DNA of 5,906 bases from Deltaproteobacteria bacterium (GCA_019312705.1 JAFDCW010000319.1:1-5906), one strand, 5' to 3'. Positions 1 to 5,506 are shown, numbered from the stretch's first letter. Program-made: numbers and translations. Notes: a model not told the origin generated them from the sequence alone.

Positions 1-1134
1 GACGTCGCGACCTCGAGCGCCTACCGTGACCAGCGCGTCCAGGTGCAGCGCCTCGTGGACGGGGACCTCGAATCGGCGTGGAACTCGCGGTCCGATGACC
101 TGGTCGGCGCGTGGGTGGACGTGCGCCTTCCGGACGACGTGACGGTCACCTCGATCCAGATGACGGTGGGGTATACCAAGGCCAACGCGACGCGGGACCT
201 CTTCACGGCGAACCAACGCATCGCGAGGGTCCGTGTGCTGCACGATGGCGACGAGGTGGTCGTGCATCCGCTCGACATCGCATCGCGCCAACTCCAGTCA
301 ATCCCCGTGGCCGGCGGCGGCGGGGTTTACCGCATCGAGCTCGTCGAGCTGACCACCGGGGAGCGCGAAGACTGGCAGGAGGCGTGCATTTCAGAGCTCC
401 GGGTCATGGGACACGCGTCCGGCTCACAAGGGGGGGCGCGGTTGCCCCGCTTCGCCATCGGCGCACTCCCGGAGCCCGCCGGCGAAGCCGAGGCCGTCGA
501 CCGAGACGCCGTCCGGCGCCTCGCCCACCGACGCGTCGCATGGTTCCAGGAGCGTTGGAGCGCTTATGAATACGCGCTAAACGACTTTCAGTCCGAGGAG
601 CTCGTCGGCGAGGTGGATCCAAGTACTCGCGTCGAGCTGCGCCGTGAGCGAAACGAGATCCTCGAAAAGGTCGTCGAGGTCGTCCAGCCTGTAGACGGCG
701 CTCGTGCCGACCAGGTCCGCATCGCCATGATGAGCGACGAGGGAGGCCTCGCCGCGAGCACCGCCGCCTTCCACTCCGTCGCGGATTGGCTCGCCGACGA
801 TGCCGAGCGCTGCTGGATCGCGAAGACCCTCGCGCATGTTCGCCTCACCAATACGCTCCGGGGGCTCCGACGCGAGGCTGAACTCTCCGACCGGGACGAA
901 TATGAAGCGATGGAGATGGGCGAGGAAGGCGCTGGCGGAGGCGGAGGCCCGGACTTCTACGGTCTCATCGAGCGCATCGAGGACATCGAGCTGGCCTGGG
1001 GACGCAACGGCCGCGGCGGCGCGACCCACCTGTCCCGGATAGAAATGCCCGCGGTCGCCGCAGGCACCAAGACGGAGTGGGACGCCCTCACCGCGGAGCT
1101 CGCCGTGGCCCGGCCGGCTTGCGGCTGGGAGTAG
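1..1134 (+). CDS. Discoidin-like (NADase-type glycan-binding) domain protein, 5' partial
   Basis: The frame is open from base 1 to the TAG at 1132-1134 (377 residues visible), so the true start lies before the window; the GTG at 43 is just an internal Val. Residues 1-137 read like the discoidin / NADase-type glycan-binding fold common in myxobacterial proteins: an opening SSAY, then RLVDGDLESAWNSR (about 17-30), a strand pattern WVDVRLP, the segment TSIQMTVGYTKAN, and a closing ACISELRVMG. This fold normally binds carbohydrate or a surface ligand. The rest (about 150-377) is charged, apparently mostly helical, has a Gly-rich patch (GAGGGGGPDF) around residues 310-320, and matches no family I recognise. 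Cellular location cannot be judged because the N-terminus is missing; relatives are often envelope proteins. It converges on the minus-strand gene at 1149-1706. The domain call is by pattern recognition and moderately sure; the C-terminal function is unknown. Confidence 0.72.
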   Translation, partial: DVATSSAYRDQRVQVQRLVDGDLESAWNSRSDDLVGAWVDVRLPDDVTVTSIQMTVGYTKANATRDLFTANQRIARVRVLHDGDEVVVHPLDIASRQLQSIPVAGGGGVYRIELVELTTGEREDWQEACISELRVMGHASGSQGGARLPRFAIGALPEPAGEAEAVDRDAVRRLAHRRVAWFQERWSAYEYALNDFQSEELVGEVDPSTRVELRRERNEILEKVVEVVQPVDGARADQVRIAMMSDEGGLAASTAAFHSVADWLADDAERCWIAKTLAHVRLTNTLRGLRREAELSDRDEYEAMEMGEEGAGGGGGPDFYGLIERIEDIELAWGRNGRGGATHLSRIEMPAVAAGTKTEWDALTAELAVARPACGWE

Positions 1135-1136
1135 CA

Positions 1137-1150
1137 AGCCCCGCCGGGCT
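1137..1150. terminator. Short hairpin between convergent genes
   Basis: AGCCC (1137-1141) and GGGCT (1146-1150) form a 5-bp G/C-rich stem with a 4-base loop, lying right after the TAG at 1134 and overlapping the repaired stop of the opposing gene at 1149-1151. It is placed where a shared terminator would be useful, but there is no T-tract on either side, so intrinsic termination is only a guess. Confidence 0.25.
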
Positions 1151-1706
1151 AACCGACGTCCCCCCCCCTCGAGGACCTCGAGGTCGAGCAACTTGGCGAC
1201 TCGGCCCGCGTATGCGGCCGCAGCCGCCTCGGTCTCGGATACGGAGCCGCTCATCGTGTTGAGGTTCTCGAGGAGCAGCGACCGTCGGTCACCGGGGCGC
1301 AGGATCCGCACGGACAAGCGGAGCTTCGGCCCTTCGCCGTCGGACTGCCGTATGCGCCGGACTAGGACCTCGCGAAAGTCCTCGGGCGCCTCGATCGAGT
1401 GCAGCCACGGAAAGAGACCGCGAGCCCGGTGCACCCCCGGTCCAGCCGCCGGCCCCGAATGCACCCCCGCGCCACGCGGGCTCGGTCACCGTCGAAGCGC
1501 TCGACGTAGAGGTGGCCCGGCGTCAGCACCAGGCGCTTCACCGACCGTCGATAGGTCAGCTCCGGCGTCGAATGCCAGAGGAGCCGGAGGCGCTCCGGAA
1601 GGGTGGGCGCCCGGCGCCGCGCAACGACCGGCATCGCCTGGCCACGAAAGGCCCCCCCTCCGCCCCGATTCTCGCGGGGGAACTCCTCGATCGGCTCCCA
1701 ACTCAC
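1149..1706 (-). pseudogene. Unrecognised protein gene interrupted by two single-base frameshifts in G-runs
   Basis: Two minus-strand frames together read as one protein. The first starts at GTG 1706 (MSWEPIEEFPREN) and runs through TLPERLRLLWHSTPELTYRR and LTPGHLYVERFDGD to about 1440. The sense then moves to another frame with FPWLHSIEAPEDFREVL, LRLSVRILRPGDRRSLLLEN and AKLLDLEVLEGG. Adding one G to the five-G run at 1434-1438 joins the two halves, and removing one G from the nine-G run at 1160-1168 gives an end in GGDVG with TAG at 1149-1151. The repairs are +1 and -1, giving 185 residues and a stop 14 bases from the opposing gene. Unrepaired, the second frame runs antisense deep into the neighbour. 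The start lies 25 bases after the metalloprotease stop, suggesting one transcript. No clear Shine-Dalgarno is seen. I do not recognise the family; it looks soluble, with no signal peptide or membrane segment. Sequencing error and true decay are both possible. Confidence 0.6.
1421..1484. repeat. 64-bp segment bounded by 8-bp inverted repeats, holding two 10-bp direct repeats
   Basis: CGAGCCCG (1421-1428) and CGGGCTCG (1477-1484) are perfect inverted copies. Between and partly within them lie two copies of TGCACCCCCG (1430-1439 and 1460-1469), exactly 30 bases apart. The segment covers the place where the minus-strand reading frame of the 1149-1706 gene is lost. It could be a decayed 30-bp (10-codon) duplication or coincidental GC-rich similarity; similarity outside the 10-bp core is weak. 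Confidence 0.4.
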
Positions 1707-1731
1707 CGGCGCAGGGTACCGCGTACCGTTG

Positions 1732-2676
1732 TCAGCGTCCGGACGACTCGTAGCCCAAATCGAACATCACGGCCCGGTCTACGCTCGTCGGCCGTGTCCG
1801 GGTGCCGATGGTCCGACTCGGATCCATCAACGTCGGCAACCCATCGGAACGCACCGACGACTGGAAGTGAACGTTGCTCGGCGTCAGCGGGACCGGGCCA
1901 CCGAATACGCGCATCGCCTCCGAGCCCATGAACGAGTCACCGTCCGGGACCAAGGCGAAGAAGGCATCGGCGGTCCCGAAGCCCAGGATGTGACCTATCT
2001 CGTGCATCGCCGTCGAGAAGAAGTCGGCGTCGGAGCCGGGGATGTCGTCGTCGGTCTCGGGCGTCATGTCGAAGAACCAGACCTCGTCGCAGTTGAAGCT
2101 GACCCACCCCGTCCAGGGCTCGAAGTCACTACCCTCGTAGCGCTCGCGCAGCCGCGCCTGGAGGGCGGTGTCGGTCACCGAGGACAGAGCGGCGGTATTG
2201 TTCGACTGCGCAGTCCCATCTTCGAACGAAGCGCAGGCCGCGAAGATCAAGACGTCGTCGATGGCGGTCTCGGCCCGGAAGCTCATCCCGCCAGCGGTCG
2301 GGGTCTCGGGGTTGCGCGTGCGAATGGAAGTGCCGGCGGGGATGTCCTCGAAGTCGTCGATCAGATGCGAACCCCACACCGCCGCTGCAGCCTCGAGGAC
2401 CTCGCGACGGGCTGGGTCTGCAAAGAAGCCCGACGTATCGAAGCGGTAGTCGAAGACGATGTTCAGACCTTCGGGAACGCCCGCATCGGTCCCGGTGCCC
2501 GTGTCGGCCCCCGTGGCGTCGCGGTCAGGAGCGTCGGTCGGGAAGGAGCTATCGGCTGCGGCGCCGGTGTCAGCGCCGACGCCGGAATCGACCACCGAGC
2601 CACGAACGTCATCGTCGACGCATCCGAGGCCTGAGGCGGCCGCCATCACAAGTACCAACGCGAACAGCTTCGACAT
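1732..2676 (-). CDS. Secreted lipoprotein zinc metalloprotease (HExxH family)
   Basis: 314 residues from the ATG at 2676 (MSKLFALV). The start is chosen because a signal peptide begins exactly there: Lys3, a hydrophobic stretch 4-18 and a lipobox-like SGLGC ending at Cys19, followed by Asp residues and a low-complexity Asp/Thr/Gly/Ala linker to about residue 69. The open frame continues upstream but reads as Arg-rich nonsense antisense to the HTH gene. The catalytic domain spans about 70-310, with zinc motif HEIGHILGFG (HEIGH at 225-229), Cys148 and Cys196 as a possible disulfide, an LMDPS turn (Met284) and a closing SVDRAVMFDLGY. The residue three after the conserved Gly of HExxHxxG is Thr235 rather than His or Asp, so the third zinc ligand is probably distal, with His270 (SNVHF) a candidate as in long-spacer leishmanolysin-like enzymes. 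It is predicted to act on proteins at the cell surface; the substrate is unknown. Confidence 0.85.
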   Translation of the reverse strand: MSKLFALVLVMAAASGLGCVDDDVRGSVVDSGVGADTGAAADSSFPTDAPDRDATGADTGTGTDAGVPEGLNIVFDYRFDTSGFFADPARREVLEAAAAVWGSHLIDDFEDIPAGTSIRTRNPETPTAGGMSFRAETAIDDVLIFAACASFEDGTAQSNNTAALSSVTDTALQARLRERYEGSDFEPWTGWVSFNCDEVWFFDMTPETDDDIPGSDADFFSTAMHEIGHILGFGTADAFFALVPDGDSFMGSEAMRVFGGPVPLTPSNVHFQSSVRSDGLPTLMDPSRTIGTRTRPTSVDRAVMFDLGYESSGR

Positions 2677-2682
2677 GTCGGT

Positions 2683-2693
2683 CGGATTATCCG
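2683..2693 (-). promoter_or_regulatory. Possible -10 element inside a short palindrome upstream of the metalloprotease
   Basis: The minus strand carries GATAAT (2691 down to 2686, five of six matches to TATAAT) inside the perfect 11-base palindrome CGGAT-T-ATCCG. A start about seven bases after it would fall at or within a few bases of the ATG at 2676, which would make the mRNA leaderless; this fits the absence of a Shine-Dalgarno there. No good -35 is found (TTGCGC lies 15 bases upstream). Tentative. Confidence 0.3.
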
Positions 2694-2750
2694 CTAAGTC
2701 GACCGCGCGCAAGGAGGGAGCCCACCGATGTGTCTGGACGGGGCGCGGCC

Positions 2751-3227
2751 TCAGGCGGCGCTTCGGTCGTCGCCCACGTTGATCACCGTGCCTGGACGTA
2801 CGGGAGGAGCGTCGCGAAAAGCCTCGAGCTTGGCGATGGGATCCCTGCCCGCAGCCTTCTCCCTGAGGATGTCGAAGTAGGCCCCGGCAGCGAGGATCAT
2901 GTTGCCTCCCTCCCCGGCTTCCCACCGCCGCATCGTTCGCTCGTTCACGCCGAGCGCTTCGGCGAACGACTTGAGCGAAACTCCGCAAGCCTTGCGAATG
3001 AACCGCAACCCCTCAGGCCCTGCATGACGCAACTCAACGAGTTTCAGAGCTGCTTGAAGTTCGGCGCGCTCCAAGTCTGGGGCCGCGACCAGTTCCCGCC
3101 CTTTGTGCTCACGCACGGATACGCACGCCTTCAGGGTGAACCCGTCGAGTTCCCACGAGACCTCCCGCGAACTCACGGGAGTCCCGAGCGACGCGTTCGT
3201 CTGATCAACCGTTGGACGCATCATCAT
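2751..3227 (-). CDS. XRE/MqsA-like helix-turn-helix protein, putative antitoxin
   Basis: Up to 158 residues, beginning with three consecutive ATG codons (3227, 3224, 3221). GAGGGG just upstream (3229-3234) is one base from the first ATG, four from the second and seven from the third, so translation most likely starts at 3221 or 3224. Residues 72-105 form a clear HTH: LRFIRKACGVSLKSFAEALG followed by VNERTMRRWEAGEG, the form seen in MqsA/HigA antitoxins (RxxR, then VxxRTxxRWE). The N-terminal part (DGFTLKACVSVREHKG, about 28-43) sits where relatives carry a two-CxxC zinc finger, but only Cys35 and Cys81 exist, so the finger is absent. The C-terminal 30 residues are Asp/Pro-rich. The gene overlaps the end of the upstream DUF4258-like gene by 17-23 bases, indicating translational coupling. 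By analogy with MqsA it should neutralise the partner and repress its promoter by binding the inverted repeat at 3603-3617. HTH sure; antitoxin role inferred from arrangement. Confidence 0.78.
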   Translation of the reverse strand: MMMRPTVDQTNASLGTPVSSREVSWELDGFTLKACVSVREHKGRELVAAPDLERAELQAALKLVELRHAGPEGLRFIRKACGVSLKSFAEALGVNERTMRRWEAGEGGNMILAAGAYFDILREKAAGRDPIAKLEAFRDAPPVRPGTVINVGDDRSAA

Positions 3228-3579
3228 TCCCCTCGTCTTCTTTCGGCCTCGCGGAGCCGGCGCGCATCGTTAGCCACTTCTTCTCGCCGCCATCACCGTG
3301 AGCCGTGACGACCTCCATCCAGCCGGGCGGACTCTCGTCCACCATGAGCGCCACGTGAATGAACTCCCCATCCAAATCGGGGCCGCGAACGGTCCAGTCT
3401 GATCTGTTGTCCGCGTCGCTCTTCCTGACCGCGGCGGCATGAGTCAGCGCGTTGCGCACGTCGGCACCGGTTAGATTGCGGTTCGACATCGCATCAACTC
3501 CGTGAGGGCTCTGGATGACATAACGGTGAGACCTGCCCAATTCCCGAACCAAACCCAGAATGGCAGTCTCATCATCCAT
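3205..3579 (-). CDS. DUF4258-like small protein, putative toxin of a type II TA pair
   Basis: 124 residues from the ATG at 3579 (MDDETAILGL). The frame stays open upstream with an ATG at 3609, but that one lies inside the inverted repeat at the predicted transcription start, so 3579 is preferred; the Shine-Dalgarno is weak (CGGGG about 9 bases upstream). The body resembles DUF4258 proteins: LTGADVRNALTHAAAV (about 36-51), then WTVRGPDLDGEFIHVALMV (62-80) and MEVVTAH (88-94), matching the family pattern of a helix with DVxxAL, a W-x-GPDLDG hairpin and a last strand ending in VVT. DUF4258 members are small proteins related in fold to RelE/MqsR-type mRNA interferases and are often found beside YgiT/MqsA-type regulators. 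The Lys/Asp/Glu-rich tail after residue 95 is extra. It is first in a two-gene operon, overlapping the HTH gene. Toxicity is inferred from family and context; remote similarity makes the family call moderate. Confidence 0.65.
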   Translation of the reverse strand: MDDETAILGLVRELGRSHRYVIQSPHGVDAMSNRNLTGADVRNALTHAAAVRKSDADNRSDWTVRGPDLDGEFIHVALMVDESPPGWMEVVTAHGDGGEKKWLTMRAGSARPKEDEGNDDASNG

Positions 3580-3602
3580 GAGATGAAACCCCGAGCGGCA
3601 AC

Positions 3603-3617
3603 CGGACATATTGTCCG
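3603..3617. promoter_or_regulatory. Inverted-repeat operator candidate for the TA pair
   Basis: CGGACA (3603-3608), TAT, TGTCCG (3612-3617): perfect 6-bp arms with a 3-base spacer. It lies just downstream of the -10 candidate at 3623-3628 and would cover the predicted transcription start near 3616. MqsA-type antitoxins bind short-armed palindromes with a 3-base spacer in their own promoters, so autoregulation by the adjacent HTH protein is a reasonable inference. Confidence 0.55.
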
Positions 3618-3622
3618 CTTTT

Positions 3623-3632
3623 GTTATATAAC
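3623..3632 (-). promoter_or_regulatory. -10 region of the TA operon promoter
   Basis: The minus strand carries TATAAC (3628 down to 3623, five of six matches to TATAAT) within the AT-rich palindrome GTTATATAAC, the most AT-rich spot in this GC-rich window (the 60 bases 3601-3660 are about 48% G+C). No convincing -35 lies 16-18 bases upstream. The predicted start near 3616 leaves a leader of roughly 37 bases to the ATG at 3579. Confidence 0.45.
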
Positions 3633-3663
3633 GACATTCGGCTCCGAGCGCACGTAGAGAGTT

Positions 3664-3680
3664 GCAACCGGGTTGGTTGC
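3664..3680. repeat. Inverted repeat upstream of the TA promoter
   Basis: GCAACC (3664-3669) and GGTTGC (3675-3680) are perfect 6-bp arms with a 5-base spacer. GCAACCGG also occurs at 3598-3605, touching the operator candidate, so this element may be a regulator site flanking the promoter. The C-run and TTTT that follow on the plus strand resemble a terminator tail, but no plus-strand gene ends nearby. Confidence 0.3.
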
Positions 3681-3726
3681 CCCCCCTTTTCGTGCCGCCG
3701 CGGCGCCAGTTGCGTACGTTGACGGT

Positions 3727-3746
3727 CAGTAGCCCCGCGGCTACTG
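3727..3746 (-). terminator. Hairpin downstream of the carbon-nitrogen hydrolase gene
   Basis: CAGTAGCC (3727-3734) and GGCTACTG (3739-3746) form a perfect 8-bp stem with a 4-base loop, 31 bases after the hydrolase stop and before the TA promoter. No T-tract follows on the minus strand, so it may terminate weakly or simply protect the 3' end of the mRNA. Confidence 0.4.
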
Positions 3747-3777
3747 CTCCGAGGCGCACGCTCTTTTTCCCGCGCCC

Positions 3778-4707
3778 TCAGCGGCCGAAGAGGTCCGGGT
3801 GCCGGTCGACCTGGAGGCGCCATCCGGCCGGGTCGGGGGCTTCCAAGACGTCGAGATCGAGGTCAGCGATGACGAGCTCTCCGGGGGCCGCCCGGTCTTC
3901 GAGGGGACCGTTCGGGCCGACGACGTGGCTATCTCCAAAGAAGGGGATGTTCCACGGTGGCTCGGCGCCGATGCGGTTGCTGCCGGCGATGAAGACGTTG
4001 TGTCGAGCCGCGTCGACGGCGAACTCCGAGCGCCACAGACGCCGCGACTTTTCGCCAAAGGTCACCGCCGGCGAAAACACCACCTGGGCCCCGCCCTCGG
4101 CGAGGGCCGCGACCACTCCCTCGAAGTGGCGGTCGTAGCAGATGGTCACGCCGATGCGCCCGGCGCTCGTCTGGAAGACCGGGAAGAATGCATTCGACGA
4201 ACACACCGCGCCCTCGGTGGCGACCATCTTTCCGTCGCTCGGCCCGTAGTAGTAGCGCTCGCTGAACGTCGCCTTTTCGTTGGCCCCATCCGGGATGTGG
4301 ATCTTGCGATAGGTGCCGAGGACCCGGCCATCCTTTTCGATCACCACCGCCGTATTGAACAACGAGCCCGTCGCCGGATCCTTTTCGTAGATCGGCGCGA
4401 CGATGACCATGCCGTGTTCGCGAGCGGCCTCCGACAGCCGCGTCACCGTGGGGCCGCTGCGCGCGTCCTCGGCCAAGGCGCGCCATATCGGAGACTCCGT
4501 CAGCGCGAAGTACGGCCCGGTGAAGAGCTCACCAAACCCGATGACCTGCGCGCCCTGGGACGCCGCGGACTTCACCAGGGCCACGTGATGCTCGACGTTG
4601 GCCGCCCGGACTTCGTCGAGGCGCCCCGCGAGGTCGGGCAGGTCCTCGACCGCCGCGGGCATGAAAGCAAAAGCGTTGTGCGTCTGGGTTACTGCAATAC
4701 GAAGCAT
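3778..4707 (-). CDS. Carbon-nitrogen hydrolase, N-carbamoylputrescine amidase / beta-ureidopropionase type
   Basis: 309 residues, complete, from the ATG at 4707 ([13 protein letters not shown]). It is a nitrilase-superfamily amidohydrolase with all three catalytic residues in standard context: Glu60 in [11 protein letters not shown], Lys135 in YRKIHIPD, and the nucleophile Cys190 in [10 protein letters not shown]. Family landmarks include [12 protein letters not shown] (210-221), [17 protein letters not shown] (231-247), [11 protein letters not shown] (250-260) and the ending [14 protein letters not shown]. Length is normal for the family. Such enzymes hydrolyse N-carbamoyl amides to amine, CO2 and ammonia in the cytoplasm, in polyamine synthesis from agmatine or in reductive pyrimidine breakdown. 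The FGEKS and DPAGWR landmarks lean to the carbamoyl-amide branch, but the substrate cannot be fixed by eye and no agmatine deiminase or dihydropyrimidinase gene is in the window. It appears monocistronic, divergent from the AAA+ fragment, with a weak Shine-Dalgarno (TGGGG). Confidence 0.9.
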   Translation of the reverse strand: MLRIAVTQTHNAFAFMPAAVEDLPDLAGRLDEVRAANVEHHVALVKSAASQGAQVIGFGELFTGPYFALTESPIWRALAEDARSGPTVTRLSEAAREHGMVIVAPIYEKDPATGSLFNTAVVIEKDGRVLGTYRKIHIPDGANEKATFSERYYYGPSDGKMVATEGAVCSSNAFFPVFQTSAGRIGVTICYDRHFEGVVAALAEGGAQVVFSPAVTFGEKSRRLWRSEFAVDAARHNVFIAGSNRIGAEPPWNIPFFGDSHVVGPNGPLEDRAAPGELVIADLDLDVLEAPDPAGWRLQVDRHPDLFGR

Positions 4708-4727
4708 GAGCCCCAGGGTTTAGCCTG

Positions 4728-5480
4728 TTGGTAGGGGACGGTCCGCACTTTCCGCACTATTCGCACTTTTCGGCCTTATTCGGCCGCGCCGGCCCGGACT
4801 TCGGCGGGAAACGCCGTCCCCGTCAGCCGCACCACCGCCTCGAAGCCCGCGTCCTGGCTGACGGCGACGGTGTCGTCAGCCTCGCCACGTGCCTCGCCGC
4901 CCAGCCGCTGTCCCTCGTCCTCTTCGACGAAATCGAAAAGGCCCGCCCGGAGGTGCACGACCTGCTGCTCGGCGTCCTCGACGAAGGCCGCCTCACCGAC
5001 GTCGACGGGCGCCTCATCGACGCGCGCATGACCCTCTTTGTGATGACCTCGAACCTCGGCGCCGACGCCGCCCCGCCCATCGGCTTCGGAGAGGACCCCC
5101 AAGACTCAGGTGATGGCGGCGCACACCTCGGCGCCGTGCGGGCCCACTTCCGCCCCGAGTTCTTCGGGCGCTTCGACCACGTCGTGCCCTTCAGTCACCT
5201 CTCCCCCGAAGACGTCGTTCAAATCGTCGACCTCGAGCTCGCCAAGCTGCGAGGCCGCCGCGGCTTCGTCCAGCGCCGCATCACCCTCCGGGTCGACCCC
5301 GCCGTCCGCGCCTGGCTCGCCGACCACGGCTACCACCGCGACTGGGGCGCGCGCCCTCTGCGCCGGCTCATCGAAGAGACCATCGTCTCGCCCGTCGCCG
5401 TCGCGATGGCCCAGGACCCCAGCCTCAAAGACCGGGAGCTCATGGTATCGCTGGACCGCGGCGTGCCGCGGGTGAGGTAA
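4728..5480 (+). CDS. C-terminal fragment of a ClpB/ClpA-type AAA+ ATPase, lacking Walker A
   Basis: 250 residues if read from the TTG at 4728; no convincing start or Shine-Dalgarno exists. From about residue 40 onward it aligns with the second AAA+ module of ClpB: Walker B LVLFDEIEKA (63-72), VLDEGRLTDVDGR, sensor 1 FVMTSNLGA (104-112), an arginine finger in HFRPEFFGRFD (Arg148), and sensor 2 GARPLRR (Arg209), then the small C-terminal domain. Missing are the N-domain, first AAA+ module, middle domain and the Walker A region of this module. No GxxGxGKT-like sequence exists in any plus frame between 4707 and 4880. A full ClpB is near 860 residues, so this is about a quarter of one. Residues 6-17 come from the 9-bp repeats. 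As it cannot bind ATP normally, it is most likely a 5'-truncated remnant, although everything retained is intact, without frameshift. A truncated but expressed partner protein is the alternative. Confidence 0.7.
   Translation: MVGDGPHFPHYSHFSALFGRAGPDFGGKRRPRQPHHRLEARVLADGDGVVSLATCLAAQPLSLVLFDEIEKARPEVHDLLLGVLDEGRLTDVDGRLIDARMTLFVMTSNLGADAAPPIGFGEDPQDSGDGGAHLGAVRAHFRPEFFGRFDHVVPFSHLSPEDVVQIVDLELAKLRGRRGFVQRRITLRVDPAVRAWLADHGYHRDWGARPLRRLIEETIVSPVAVAMAQDPSLKDRELMVSLDRGVPRVR
4743..4769. repeat. Three tandem imperfect 9-bp repeats
   Basis: CCGCACTTT (4743-4751), CCGCACTAT (4752-4760) and TCGCACTTT (4761-4769) are head-to-tail copies with CGCACT at exact 9-base spacing. They are followed by the short hairpin CGGCC (4771-4775) and GGCCG (4782-4786). 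They lie between the divergent hydrolase and AAA+ reading frames, as protein-binding sites or as the scar of a rearrangement. Confidence 0.55.
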
Positions 5481-5506
5481 GCCTCGCCGCGTTTGCCGAG
5501 GCGGCG
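5481..5506 (+). terminator. GC-rich hairpin directly after the AAA+ stop codon
   Basis: GCCTCG (5481-5486) pairs with CGAGGC (5497-5502); an alternative fold pairs CGCCGC (5485-5490) with GCGGCG (5501-5506). It begins at the base after the TAA, a usual terminator position, but no T-tract follows, so termination is uncertain. Confidence 0.35.

Noticed and set aside
577..1148. Minus-strand open frame antisense to the discoidin-like gene
   Set aside because: It is only the read-through of the frameshifted 1149-1706 gene; its translation is Arg/Gly/Ala-rich without domain sense, while the plus strand encodes a coherent protein.
1603..2634. Long plus-strand open frame of 343 codons
   Set aside because: It is antisense to the metalloprotease, whose minus-strand frame has a signal peptide and a zinc motif; the plus product is Arg/Gly-rich shadow sequence.
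2677..2988. Upstream extension of the metalloprotease by 104 codons
   Set aside because: The extension is Arg-rich, overlaps the HTH gene in another frame, and would bury the signal peptide that begins at the ATG at 2676.
3675..3690. Plus-strand terminator (hairpin, C-run and TTTT)
   Set aside because: No plus-strand gene ends upstream of it, and the T-run is only four bases.
3580..3759. Upstream extension of the DUF4258-like gene by 60 codons
   Set aside because: It would run through the -10 and the inverted-repeat operator, and the family similarity does not need it.
3799..4734. Plus-strand open frame of 311 codons
   Set aside because: It is antisense to the carbon-nitrogen hydrolase, which has a full catalytic triad on the minus strand.
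4788..4811. GPDFGGKR as a Walker A motif for the AAA+ fragment
   Set aside because: The last residue is Arg rather than Ser or Thr, and it lies only about 40 residues before Walker B instead of the usual 60 or more; likely chance.
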